Shown here piece by piece: positions 14,457 through 23,016 of a stretch of DNA of 28,216 nucleotides. Every line of letters starts with the position of its first letter. The first letter of the stretch is position 1. The DNA is taken from NCBI GenBank assembly GCA_034437795.1, contig DAOTTI010000139.1, positions 1 to 28,216 on the forward strand, in the 5' to 3' direction. A program made the translations under genes and the position numbers. The notes under the pieces were generated by a model. That model saw only the letters and a program-made list of their open reading frames with translations. It had not been told where the DNA came from and ran no database searches. Source of the stretch: DAOTTI01 sp034437795. Lineage in GTDB: Bacteria > Chloroflexota > UBA11872 > UBA12225.

Positions 14457-16415
14457 GTGAAGATTCTCTGGCGGCTGCTCGGCTACGCTCGTCCCCACTG
14501 GCGGACGCTGGCAGCCATCGTCGTCATCATGACGACGGAGACCGCGCTGCGCACGGTGCCGGCGTGGTTCACCAAGCACATCATCGACGACACGCTCGCT
14601 GGGCGCGGGGCGCACCTGCTGCTGCCGATGGTGGCGGGCCTGTTCCTGGTCACCGCCCTGGCGCGAGCGCTGAACTCGCTGCAGAACTACTGCACGGAGT
14701 GGATGGGGCAGAGCATCGTCCACGACCTGCGCAACGACCTCTACCGCCACCTGCAGTCGCAGAGCATGAGCTTCTACGACGCGCACCAGACGGGGCAGCT
14801 CATGTCCCGTGTGACGAGCGACGTGAGCCAGGTGCAGTTCTTCGTCTCCAACGGCATCGTGCGCATCCTGGACGCCGCCACGGGCATCCTGATCTATCTG
14901 GTCGTGCTCTTCTCGCTGGACGTGCCGCTGACCCTGGTGGCGCTGTCGGCGGCGCCGGTGATCCTGTTGGTGCAGTTCCGCATCCGGCGCATCACCAGCA
15001 TCTACCGCGAGCTTCAGCGGATGATGGCCCAGCTCACCGGCATCCTCCAGGAGAACGTGGCGGCGATCAAGCTGGTCAAGGCCTTCAACCGCGAGCACTA
15101 CGAGAGCGAGCGCTTTCTGAGCCAGTACTGGAACATCCGTAACAAGCGCCTGTCGGCCACGCGCCGCATGGGCGCCTGGAGCCAGGTGCAGGAGGTCTCG
15201 ACGGCCCTGGCCGGCGTCCTGGTGCTCACCTTCGGCGCGCGCCGCGTGATGGACGGCAGCCTGACCGTGGGCGGGCTGGTCGCCTTCCAGACGTACGTGC
15301 TCATGCTCTGGCAGCCGATCCGCTTCCTCGGGTTCATCAACCAGGCCATTCAGCAGGCCGTCGCCGCCGGCGAGCGGGTGTTCGAGATCATTGACTGGCC
15401 CCTGGATGTGGCCGAGCGCCCGCAGGCGCGGGTGCTGCCCAGGCTGCGGGGTGACCTGGCCTTCGAGGACGTGAGCTTCTCCTATGGCCACGGGGCGCCT
15501 CTGCTGCAGGACATCTCGCTCACGGTGCCGGCCGGGTCGTCCCTGGCCATCGTGGGGCCGTCCGGCTCGGGAAAGAGCACGCTCATCAACCTCATCCCGC
15601 GCTTCTACGACGCCACCACCGGCCGGGTGCTGGTCGACGGCCACGACGTCCGCGACGTGACGCTGTATTCGCTCCGCTCGCAGATCGGCCTGGTGCTCCA
15701 GGAGACGTTCCTCTTCAACGTCAGCATCCGCGACAACATCCGCTACGGGCGGGACGACGCGGGCGACGAGGAGGTCATCGAGGCCGCCCGAGCGGCCAGC
15801 GCCCACCAGTTCATCATGGAGCTGCCGGACGGCTACGAGACGGTGATCGGAGAACGAGGGGTGCGCCTCTCTGGCGGGCAGCGCCAGCGGATCGCCATCG
15901 CCCGTGCCCTCTTGGTCGACCCGCGCCTCTTGATCCTGGACGAGGCGACCTCCAGCGTGGACACGCGTACCGACTTCCTGATCCAGCGGGCCCTGGAGCG
16001 ACTGATGGCCGGCCGCACCACCGTGGTGATCGCCCACCGGCTCTCCACCGTACAGCGGGCGGACCAGATTATCTACCTGGATTCGGGGCGCATTCTGGCG
16101 CGGGGCAACCACCAGACGCTGCTGGCGACGTGCCCGCAGTACCGCCACCTCTACGAGACGCAGTTCCGCCATCAGGATGAGAGCCCTCCGGTAGACCACC
16201 AGGCGGGCGCAGAAGGCAGGACAAAGCTGGGTGGGGACGGGCGCCTTGACGGCCGCGCCGCCGGCGGGCCGGCGCCAGCGCAGACCGGAAGCCACCTCTG
16301 GCCCGATGGTCATGCCCGTCCGCGAGCGGGAGATGCCGGAGCCTCGGGAGCGAGATTGGGAGGCAACGGACGCCGCGGGGTGAGCGGGGAAGGGGTGGAG
16401 GCGAGCCGGAGATGA
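14457..16415 (+). CDS. ABC exporter subunit, fused membrane and ATPase domains (first of pair)
   Basis: Predicted half of a type IV (MsbA/MDR-like) ABC exporter; substrate unknown. From GTG 14457 it has 652 residues; upstream codons of the same frame are not protein-like. The membrane domain (about 1-310) has six helices and the coupling-region style sequence ELQRMMAQLTGILQENVAAI. The ATPase domain shows Walker A GPSGSGKS (367-374), a Q-loop region LVLQETFLFN, signature LSGGQRQRIAIARALL (from 471), Walker B LLILDEATSSVD with the catalytic Glu, and the H-loop VIAHRLSTV. All sites look consensus. An extra tail of about 75 Gly/Ala/Arg-rich residues follows the ATPase domain and ends in the overlap with the next gene (ATGA at 16412). 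The pair is probably a heterodimer. Confidence 0.93.
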   Translation: MKILWRLLGYARPHWRTLAAIVVIMTTETALRTVPAWFTKHIIDDTLAGRGAHLLLPMVAGLFLVTALARALNSLQNYCTEWMGQSIVHDLRNDLYRHLQSQSMSFYDAHQTGQLMSRVTSDVSQVQFFVSNGIVRILDAATGILIYLVVLFSLDVPLTLVALSAAPVILLVQFRIRRITSIYRELQRMMAQLTGILQENVAAIKLVKAFNREHYESERFLSQYWNIRNKRLSATRRMGAWSQVQEVSTALAGVLVLTFGARRVMDGSLTVGGLVAFQTYVLMLWQPIRFLGFINQAIQQAVAAGERVFEIIDWPLDVAERPQARVLPRLRGDLAFEDVSFSYGHGAPLLQDISLTVPAGSSLAIVGPSGSGKSTLINLIPRFYDATTGRVLVDGHDVRDVTLYSLRSQIGLVLQETFLFNVSIRDNIRYGRDDAGDEEVIEAARAASAHQFIMELPDGYETVIGERGVRLSGGQRQRIAIARALLVDPRLLILDEATSSVDTRTDFLIQRALERLMAGRTTVVIAHRLSTVQRADQIIYLDSGRILARGNHQTLLATCPQYRHLYETQFRHQDESPPVDHQAGAEGRTKLGGDGRLDGRAAGGPAPAQTGSHLWPDGHARPRAGDAGASGARLGGNGRRGVSGEGVEASRR

Positions 16416-18220
16416 GGTCCTGGAGGGCGGGCGAGAGCGCTACTGGCGGCTACTTCGCCAGGCGGGACGCGCGGGGCACGCTGGCCCGCCTCTACCGCTA
16501 CGGGCGCCCGTTCTACGGGCGCTGGGCGCTGGCTGGCGCCACGATGGTGGGCATGTCCACCCTGCAGATGGCCCCGCCGTGGATCACCAAGCGGGTGATC
16601 GATGACGTCATTCCGCGCCACGACGTGACGCTCCTCGCCACGGCCGCCGTGGCGCTGGCACTGCTGCACGGCGCGCGAGGGCTCCTGGCCTTCGGCAATC
16701 GCTACCTGATCACCTGGGTCGGCCAGCAGATCCTGTTCCTGATCGGGCGCGACCTGTTCGAGCACGTCCAGAAGCTCGGCCTGCGCTTCTACGAGCGCCG
16801 CGAGGCGGGCGACATCATGTCCCGCCTGACCAACGACATCAACGTGCTGCAGCAGACCCTCTACGGCAACACGGTGCAGTCCATTGTGGGGGTGCTCAAT
16901 CTGAGCGTGTACTTCACGATCCTGCTCACGCTCAACTGGCGCCTGACCCTGCTCATCGTCTGCACCGCCCCGGCCATGGTAGTGGCCAGCGCCACCACCG
17001 CCTCCATCCTGCGCCCGCGCTACCGGCGGGTGCAGGAGAAGGTGGCAGCGCTGAACTCGGTGCTGCAAGAGAACATCTCCGGCATGCGCGTGGCCAAGGC
17101 CTTTGCGCGCGAAGACGTGGCGACGCGCCGCTTCGAGGATCGCAACCGCGAGAGCATGCAGGCCGCGCTGGGCACCCGCGCCGTCCAGTCCATCTCCGGA
17201 CCGTCCATCCAGCTGATCCAGACCTTCTCCACCTGCCTGATCCTGTGGTACGGGGCGTCGCTGATCCGTCTGGGCCAGCTGACGGTGGGGGAGCTGGTGG
17301 CCTTTCTGTCCTACGCCGGCGCCTTCTACCAGCCGGTGAATGACCTGATCCAGGTCAACAACATCGTTCAGCAGGCCCTGGCCGCAGCCGACCGCATCTT
17401 TCAGTTCCTGGACGAGCAGCCGGACGTGGCCGACCGCCCGGGCGCGGTGGACCTGCCGGCCGTGCGCGGGCACGTGCGCTTCGAGGGGGTGGAGTTCGCC
17501 TACCTGGAGGGCCAGCCGGTGCTGCACGGGATCACGTTGGAAGCCCTGCCGGGCCAGATGGTGGCCCTGGTCGGCCACACCGGGTCGGGGAAGACGACTA
17601 TTGCCAACCTGATCCCGCGCTTCTACGATCCCACCGCCGGCCGTATCACGATCGATGGGTACGACCTGCGCGACGTAACGCTGGCGTCGTTGCGCTCGCA
17701 CATCGCCATCGTCCTGCAGGAGACGCACCTGTTCAGCACCACGGTGCGGGCCAACATCGCCTATGGCCGGCTGGACGCAACGGACGACGAGATTGAGTGC
17801 GCCGCGCGCCTGGCCAACGCCCACGAGTTCATCGGCCGCCTGCCGGACGGCTACGATACCGAGGTGAGCGCCAATGGGGCGCGCCTGTCGCGCGGGCAGC
17901 GCCAGCGGATCGCCATCGCCCGCGCCATCCTCAAGGACCCGCGCATTCTCATCCTGGATGAGGCCACGTCGGACGTGGACACGGAGACGGAGCGCCTCAT
18001 TCAGCAGGCGCTGGAGCGGGTGATGCGCGGGCGCACCAGCTTCGTCATCGCCCACCGCCTCTCCACGATCCAGAAGGCAGACCAGATTGTGGTGCTCGAC
18101 CACGGCCGGATCGTGGAGCACGGCCGCCACGACGACCTGCTGTCGCGCGGGGGCGTCTACCGCGAGCTGTACGAGATCCAGTTCGCGACGCCGGAGCAGC
18201 TCGCGCTCGCCACACCCTGA
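16412..18220 (+). CDS. ABC exporter subunit, fused membrane and ATPase domains (second of pair)
   Basis: The ATG at 16412 overlaps the stop of the upstream exporter gene by four bases (ATGA), implying coupled translation and equal amounts of the two subunits. The 602-residue protein has a six-helix membrane domain (about 30-330) and an ATPase domain. The ATPase has Walker A GHTGSGKTT (from 388), the Q-loop region IVLQETHLFS, Walker B ILILDEATSDVD with the catalytic Glu, and the H-loop VIAHRLSTIQ. Its signature reads LSRGQ (492-496) instead of LSGGQ. Heterodimeric exporters often have one altered ATP site, and this substitution would put the altered signature opposite the Walker A of the first subunit. 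The transported substrate is unknown; nearby genes give no clear hint. Confidence 0.93.
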   Translation: MRSWRAGESATGGYFARRDARGTLARLYRYGRPFYGRWALAGATMVGMSTLQMAPPWITKRVIDDVIPRHDVTLLATAAVALALLHGARGLLAFGNRYLITWVGQQILFLIGRDLFEHVQKLGLRFYERREAGDIMSRLTNDINVLQQTLYGNTVQSIVGVLNLSVYFTILLTLNWRLTLLIVCTAPAMVVASATTASILRPRYRRVQEKVAALNSVLQENISGMRVAKAFAREDVATRRFEDRNRESMQAALGTRAVQSISGPSIQLIQTFSTCLILWYGASLIRLGQLTVGELVAFLSYAGAFYQPVNDLIQVNNIVQQALAAADRIFQFLDEQPDVADRPGAVDLPAVRGHVRFEGVEFAYLEGQPVLHGITLEALPGQMVALVGHTGSGKTTIANLIPRFYDPTAGRITIDGYDLRDVTLASLRSHIAIVLQETHLFSTTVRANIAYGRLDATDDEIECAARLANAHEFIGRLPDGYDTEVSANGARLSRGQRQRIAIARAILKDPRILILDEATSDVDTETERLIQQALERVMRGRTSFVIAHRLSTIQKADQIVVLDHGRIVEHGRHDDLLSRGGVYRELYEIQFATPEQLALATP

Positions 18221-18356
18221 CCCTACGCTCGCAGGTGGCGCAGCAGAGCGAGGGTGGCGATCGGCGCCACGTCGCAGGCGTCAACGCCGACGAAGCCCTG
18301 CCCCGTCCAGCATACGGGGGGCGAAGCGGAGGCGCCAGCGCCGAGCCAGGCGCTCG

Positions 18357-18575
18357 CTACACCCTGACCTTGCCCTTCCCCTTGCAGCGGGGACACGTGC
18401 CGGTGGCGATGTGGAAGCCGGTGGGCTCGGAGGGATCCGGCCAGCGCTCGTCAATCTGGCCGGTGCCGTCGCAGCGGGTGCAGACGTTATAGCTCCCTCC
18501 CATCAGGCGAGGGACGACGTACAGGAGTACGGCGGCCACGGCAATGGCCAGCAAGACGCCCAGCAGTCCTTCCAC
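18357..18575 (-). CDS. Small membrane-anchored CxxCxGxG zinc-finger-like protein (72 aa)
   Basis: GTG 18575 is preceded at 6 nt by GGAGG, and a TACAAT box lies at 18597-18592. One N-terminal membrane helix (residues about 2-24, LLGVLLAIAVAAVLLYVVPRL) is followed by a short cytoplasmic domain. The domain has two DnaJ-type repeats, CTRCDGTGQ (from Cys32) and CPRCKGKGK (from Cys61). In DnaJ such CxxCxGxG units bind zinc; with two units one zinc site could form. The spacer contains DERWPDPSEPTGFHIATG. It is probably a small membrane protein that binds zinc and interacts with a partner; the function is unknown. It is divergent from dnaE across a structured 448-bp gap. A longer frame running upstream is Arg/Pro-rich and was not used. 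Confidence 0.75.
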   Translation of the reverse strand: MEGLLGVLLAIAVAAVLLYVVPRLMGGSYNVCTRCDGTGQIDERWPDPSEPTGFHIATGTCPRCKGKGKVRV

Positions 18576-18635
18576 GCTGTCCCTCCAGGGAGATTGTAGG
18601 CGCTTTTGCGGACAGCGCGCAGGGCGGAGGCGAGC

Positions 18636-18721
18636 AAGGAAGAAGGAAGAAAGAAGAAGGTGGGGGGAAGGCAGAGGGAGAGGCCTGCCGTCCCTCCCCC
18701 CTTTTTCCTTCTTCCTTCTCC
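18636..18721. repeat. Homopurine tract facing a homopyrimidine tract (imperfect inverted/mirror repeat)
   Basis: 18636-18683 is purine except for T18661 and C18672 (many GGAAGAAGGAAGAAA units), and 18691-18721 is 31 uninterrupted pyrimidines (CTTTTTCCTTCTTCCTTC in the middle). The reverse complement of the second arm resembles the first, so a long imperfect hairpin around AGGCCT is possible. Each arm also has mirror symmetry of the kind that can form triplex DNA. It sits between the divergent small zinc-finger gene and dnaE. It is strikingly AT-richer in places than its surroundings. Confidence 0.75.
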
Positions 18722-18931
18722 GCGCCCCTGGCGGCGCTGACCAGGCGGCGAGGGCACGCTCACTGTGCGGGATGGCCGGCGCGTCACCCGCCCCGGTGGG
18801 CCGTCTGTAGGATAGGCGAGTGGGGAGCGCCGCCGGCGTGCGGCAGGCCCGTTCCGCGGCCGCGCGGCACTGCGGCCGCCGGCCGCGAGGGAGCCTTCCT
18901 GGGATTTGCTGCCGGCGGCCGGCGCGGTTCA

Positions 18932-18960
18932 CACTACCAGTAGTGGGTGAGCGCTCACCC
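18932..18960. promoter_or_regulatory. Two adjoining palindromes upstream of dnaE
   Basis: CACTAC-CA-GTAGTG (18932-18945) runs into the perfect 16-bp palindrome GGGTGAGCGCTCACCC (18945-18960), 64 nt before the dnaE start. The second could bind a dimeric regulator or form a hairpin in the dnaE leader. A third dyad, GCGGCC-GCC-GGCCGC, lies about 60 nt further upstream. No regulator can be assigned. Confidence 0.5.
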
Positions 18961-19023
18961 GGCTCGTCTACCGCCGCTACCGCACGCTCAGCCACACCTT
19001 CAGGCCTCAGGAGCAGACGACGA

Positions 19024-22000
19024 ATGGCTGGTCGTCGCCAGCAGCATGTCCCATCAGTCCAGACCCACGCGCCGGCCCCGCGCGGCGGGCGCGGGGCGCC
19101 CCGCGCGCCGGAGTTCGTCCACCTGCACGTGCATTCCGAGTATTCGCTGCTAGACGGGCTGGCCCGCATTCCCGATCTGGTGGCCCGCGCCAAGGAGCTG
19201 GGCATGCCGGCCCTGGCCCTGACCGACCACGGTGCGATGTACGGCGTCATCGACTTCTATAGTGAGGCCAGGAGCGCAGGGATCAAGCCGATCATCGGCT
19301 CGGAGATCTACGTCGCGCCTCGCTCCCTGGCCCAGCGCGAGCCAAAGCTCGACGATAAGAACTACCATCTGACGCTGCTGGCGCGAAACGAGACCGGCTA
19401 TCGCAACCTGATCAAGATCGTCAGCCGCGCGCACCTGGATGGCTTCTACTACAAGCCACGCGCGGATAAGGAGCTGCTGGCGCGCCACGCCGAGGGGCTG
19501 ATCTGTCTCTCCGGCTGCCTCTCGGGGGAGGTAGCCCGCCTGCTCCAGGAAGGACAGCCGGAGCGGGCGGCGCAGGTCGCCAAGTGGCACGCAGAAGTCT
19601 TCGGCCCCGACGGCTACTTCCTGGAGGTGCAGAACCAGTCGCTGGATGGCCAGGAGGCGCTGAACCGACAGGTGGTGGAATTGGCGCGGGCCCTCGATCT
19701 GCCCCTGGTGGCGACGAACGACACCCACTACGTGCGCCCCGAGGACAGCCGCGCCCACGACGTGCTGCTCTGCATCCAGACCAACAGTACCATCGACCAG
19801 GCGGACCGGATGCGGATGGGCTCGGCGGAGTTCTACCTGCGCTCGCCGGAGGAGATGGCGCGGGCGTTCCAGGGGTTAGAGGAAAGCCTGCGCAACACCC
19901 TGCGGGTGGCCGAGCAGGTGGAGCTACAGCTGGACTTCAGCCGCGTGCAGCTCCCTCACTTTGCGCTGCCGGCGGGGCAGACGCCGGAAGGCTATCTGCG
20001 CCAGCTCTGTGAGGAGGGGCTGCGTCAGCGCCTGGGGTCGATCCCCGAGGCGTACCGGCAGCGCCTGGAGTACGAGCTGGCCATTATCGAGCGGACCGGC
20101 TATCCGCTGTACTTCCTCATCGTCGCTGACTACGTCCGCTACGCGCGCGAGCGGGGTATCCTGGCCGTCCCCCGCGGCTCGGTCGCCGGGTCGCTGTGCA
20201 TCTATGCTCTGGGCATCTGCGACATCGACCCTCTGCAGTTCAATCTCGGCTTCGAGCGCTTCCTGCATGAGGAGCGCATCGGCATGCCGGACATCGACAT
20301 GGACTTCGCCGATGACCGGCGCGAGGAGGTGATCCGCTACGTCCAGGAGAAGTACGGGCGCGACCGCGTGGCGCAGATCATCACCTTCGGCACGATGGCG
20401 GCGCGGGCGGCGGTGCGCGACGTGGGCCGGGCTCTGGGTATGCCCTACGGGGAGGTGGACCGCATCGCCAAGGCCATCCCCATGGGGAGCACCATCGCCG
20501 AGGCGCTGGAGACGGCCGATCTGCGGGCCATGGCGCAGGAAAACCCGCGCGTTCAGGAGCTGCTGAGCCTGGCCCAGGCCCTGGAAGGGATCGCCCGCAA
20601 CGCCTCCACCCACGCCGCTGGCGTGGTGATCTCACGCGATCCGCTGGACGAGCACGTCCCCCTGCAACGGGCCACCAGGGGCGAGGAAGGGGTGGTAACA
20701 CAGTGGGCCTGGCAGGTGATCGAGAAGGTCGGCATGCTCAAGATGGACTTTCTCGGCCTGGCCAACCTGACCATTCTCGACCGCGCCCGCCAGTTCGTCG
20801 AGCAGCGCCATCCCGGTCAGCGGATCGACCTGCAGCGCCTGCCGATGGACTACGACGACCCCTCCGGCCAGCCCCGGCGCACGTACGACATGCTGGGGGA
20901 GGGCGAGACGACGGCGGTCTTCCAGCTGGAGTCGGGAGGCATGCGGCGCTGCCTGCGTGGGCTGCGCCCCAACAGCATCTTCGACCTGATGGCCATCGTG
21001 GCCCTGTACCGGCCGGGGCCGATGGAGAGTATCCCCGCCTTCATCGCCGCCAAGAATGGGCAGACCCCCATCACCTACCTCCATCCCGACCTGGAGCCGA
21101 TCCTGAAGGAGACCTACGGTATCTGCGTCTACCAGGACCAGGTGCTGGAGATCGTGCGCGCCATCGCGGGCTTCTCCTGGGGTGAGGCGGACGTGCTGCG
21201 CAAGGCGATGGGCAAGAAGATCGCCTCCCTGATGGCCGAGCAGCAGGAGAAGTTCGTGACGCGGACGGTGGCGCGGGGCTACAGCCGCGAGTTCGCGGAT
21301 AAGCTATGGGCCATCATCGCCCCCTTCGCGGGGTACGGCTTCCCCAAGGCCCACGCTGCCGCCTATGCGGTCGGCGCCTACCAGACCGCCTTCATGAAGG
21401 CTAACTACCCCGCGGAGTACATGGCCGCGGTGCTGACCTCTGAGGCCGGCAATCTGCCGAAAGTGGCTGAGGCGGTGGCGGAATGCCGGCGCCTGGGGGT
21501 CCCTGTCCTGCCCCCCGACGTGAACCGAAGTGGGCCAGACTTCACGCTGGAGGAGACGCCGGAAGGGACGGCCATCCGGTTCGGACTGTCGGCGATCAAG
21601 AACGTCGGCCACGCCGGCGAGATGCTGATCAAGGTCCGTAACGAGGCGGGGCCGTTCCGCGACCTGGCCGACCTGTGCCGGCGCGTCGATCTGCGCCAGC
21701 TCCACCGGCGGGCGCTGGAAAGCCTGATCAAGGCCGGGGCGATGGACAGTCTGGGGGAACGGGCGGCGCTCCTGGCGGCGCTGGACAGCGCCATGGCGCT
21801 GGGGCAGCAGCACCAGCGGGCCAGGCAGGCGGGGCAGACGATGCTGGACCTGTTCGGTGGGGAGGCGGCCGGCGACGCCTCATCGTGCACGACGTTTACG
21901 CTGCCCGCAGTGCCGCCGGCGGACCGCAAGCAGCGCCTGGCCTGGGAGAAGGAGCTGATCGGGCTGTACCTCTCGGAGCACCCGCTGGCGTCGATGGCGC

Positions 22001-23016
22001 GCGCGCTGGCAGGCGCCGTCACCTGCCCCACCACGGAGCTGAGCGAGGAGATGGCCGGCCAGACCGTGACGGTTGGAGGCTTCATCGCCTCGATGCGCCT
22101 CATCCCCACTCGCAAGGGGGACCTGATGGCCGCCGTGGAGCTGGAGGACCTGAGCGGGACGGTGGAGGTGATCGTCTTTCCCCGCGCCTATCAGGCCTTC
22201 CGCGATCTGCTCAAGGAAGATACGGTCGTGCTCGTGCGGGGCAAAGTGGACGCTCGCGACGAGCAGCCGAAGATCCTGTGCGAGTCAATCGAGGTCTTCG
22301 ATCCGGGCGCGGATGGGCCACTGGCAGGCGAGGCCGCGGAGCCGGTGGCCGCGCAGGTGGGGTACCCGTTGAGCGCGGCTGAGGCGGACGCGGCAGGGCT
22401 GCCCCAGACCCTGCCCCCGCCCGACCCGGGGATGCGCAGACACGGAGATGCGGGGGAGGGCCCTCCGTCCTCACGTCCTCCCGCCCCTCCGTCGGGCGGG
22501 GAAGAGGGGAAGGGCACCACCGACGAGGATGGGAGCGCTGAAGAGGACGTCACCCCTAGCCCTGTCGTTACAGGGCAGGGGAACGCTGGCGTAGGCGCAG
22601 GTGATGACGGGCAGGAGCCGGAGGCACCGGATCCGGATAGCGAGGGCCTGTTGCTGGAGCTGCTGATCGAGCGCACGGGGCGCGAGGAGCGTGACGTGCA
22701 CCTGCTGGTCCGGCTCAGCCAGCTCTTCGGCCACTTCCCGGGGGAGGACCGCGTGGTGCTGCGGTTCCAGATCAACGGGCGGGCGGGCCCGGCCATTGAG
22801 CTGGTGGAGCGCGTCGCCTGTAGCGCGGAGCTGGTGCGCCGGCTGGTCCAGGAACTCGGCGAACAATGCGTCCGGCTACGGGCGGCCCGCACCGGCGCGC
22901 GCCTGAACGGATCCGGCGCCCAGCCGGCGTGGCCGGCGGCCTGGCCCCGCAGCGAGATCCGACAGACCCCGCCCGAGGATGCGCCGGCCGACGCCGCGGT
23001 GGTGACGAGCAGCTGA
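19024..23016 (+). CDS. dnaE: DNA polymerase III alpha subunit (DnaE1 type, PHP domain with complete metal ligands)
   Basis: Replicative DNA polymerase of 1330 residues. ATG 19024 has AGGAG 7 nt upstream; in-frame codons before it are Arg/Ala-rich and non-conserved. The PHP domain starts at HLHVHSEYSLLDG (His33, 35, 37). All nine classical ligand positions seem present (HxH, Asp of LLDG, TDHG, EIYV, RAHLDGF, SGCLSG, NDTHY), so an active proofreading PHP is plausible. The palm has PDIDMDF (Asp423 and Asp425) and KMDFLGL (Asp575). LYRPGPM and HAAAYAVGAYQTAFMKANYP mark later polymerase parts. An HhH region, then an OB fold (VTVGGFIASMRLIPTRKGD to about residue 1095) follows. A Pro/Gly/Glu-rich linker (about 1125-1205) leads to a C-terminal ERDVHLLVRLSQLFGHFPGE domain. 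It is longer than most DnaE1 proteins because of that linker. Confidence 0.97.
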   Translation: MAGRRQQHVPSVQTHAPAPRGGRGAPRAPEFVHLHVHSEYSLLDGLARIPDLVARAKELGMPALALTDHGAMYGVIDFYSEARSAGIKPIIGSEIYVAPRSLAQREPKLDDKNYHLTLLARNETGYRNLIKIVSRAHLDGFYYKPRADKELLARHAEGLICLSGCLSGEVARLLQEGQPERAAQVAKWHAEVFGPDGYFLEVQNQSLDGQEALNRQVVELARALDLPLVATNDTHYVRPEDSRAHDVLLCIQTNSTIDQADRMRMGSAEFYLRSPEEMARAFQGLEESLRNTLRVAEQVELQLDFSRVQLPHFALPAGQTPEGYLRQLCEEGLRQRLGSIPEAYRQRLEYELAIIERTGYPLYFLIVADYVRYARERGILAVPRGSVAGSLCIYALGICDIDPLQFNLGFERFLHEERIGMPDIDMDFADDRREEVIRYVQEKYGRDRVAQIITFGTMAARAAVRDVGRALGMPYGEVDRIAKAIPMGSTIAEALETADLRAMAQENPRVQELLSLAQALEGIARNASTHAAGVVISRDPLDEHVPLQRATRGEEGVVTQWAWQVIEKVGMLKMDFLGLANLTILDRARQFVEQRHPGQRIDLQRLPMDYDDPSGQPRRTYDMLGEGETTAVFQLESGGMRRCLRGLRPNSIFDLMAIVALYRPGPMESIPAFIAAKNGQTPITYLHPDLEPILKETYGICVYQDQVLEIVRAIAGFSWGEADVLRKAMGKKIASLMAEQQEKFVTRTVARGYSREFADKLWAIIAPFAGYGFPKAHAAAYAVGAYQTAFMKANYPAEYMAAVLTSEAGNLPKVAEAVAECRRLGVPVLPPDVNRSGPDFTLEETPEGTAIRFGLSAIKNVGHAGEMLIKVRNEAGPFRDLADLCRRVDLRQLHRRALESLIKAGAMDSLGERAALLAALDSAMALGQQHQRARQAGQTMLDLFGGEAAGDASSCTTFTLPAVPPADRKQRLAWEKELIGLYLSEHPLASMARALAGAVTCPTTELSEEMAGQTVTVGGFIASMRLIPTRKGDLMAAVELEDLSGTVEVIVFPRAYQAFRDLLKEDTVVLVRGKVDARDEQPKILCESIEVFDPGADGPLAGEAAEPVAAQVGYPLSAAEADAAGLPQTLPPPDPGMRRHGDAGEGPPSSRPPAPPSGGEEGKGTTDEDGSAEEDVTPSPVVTGQGNAGVGAGDDGQEPEAPDPDSEGLLLELLIERTGREERDVHLLVRLSQLFGHFPGEDRVVLRFQINGRAGPAIELVERVACSAELVRRLVQELGEQCVRLRAARTGARLNGSGAQPAWPAAWPRSEIRQTPPEDAPADAAVVTSS
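22438..22576 (+). repeat. Repeat-like palindromic DNA inside the dnaE linker
   Basis: Within the coding frame lie GGAGGGCCCTCC (22455-22466, perfect palindrome), CCCGCC/GGCGGG (22480-22500) and GCCCTGT-CGTT-ACAGGGC (22559-22576). An 11-nt word, AGACACGGAGA (22438-22448), recurs at 23060-23070 in the intergenic repeat zone downstream. The stretch encodes only a low-complexity Gly/Pro/Glu linker, so it may be a dispersed repeat that entered the gene in frame. Confidence 0.5.

Noticed and set aside
14430..16313. Minus-strand frame of 627 codons opposite the first ABC exporter
   Set aside because: Its His/Asp/Arg/Gln-rich composition is a typical GC-rich antisense shadow; the plus strand has all ABC motifs.
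16310..18130. Minus-strand frame of 606 codons opposite the second ABC exporter
   Set aside because: Same type of shadow; no domain, and it covers a clear ABC gene.
18357..19250. A 297-codon minus-strand protein instead of the 72-aa zinc-finger protein
   Set aside because: The upstream part is Arg/Pro-rich and crosses the purine tract and the dnaE start; GTG 18575 has a good ribosome-binding site right before the membrane helix.
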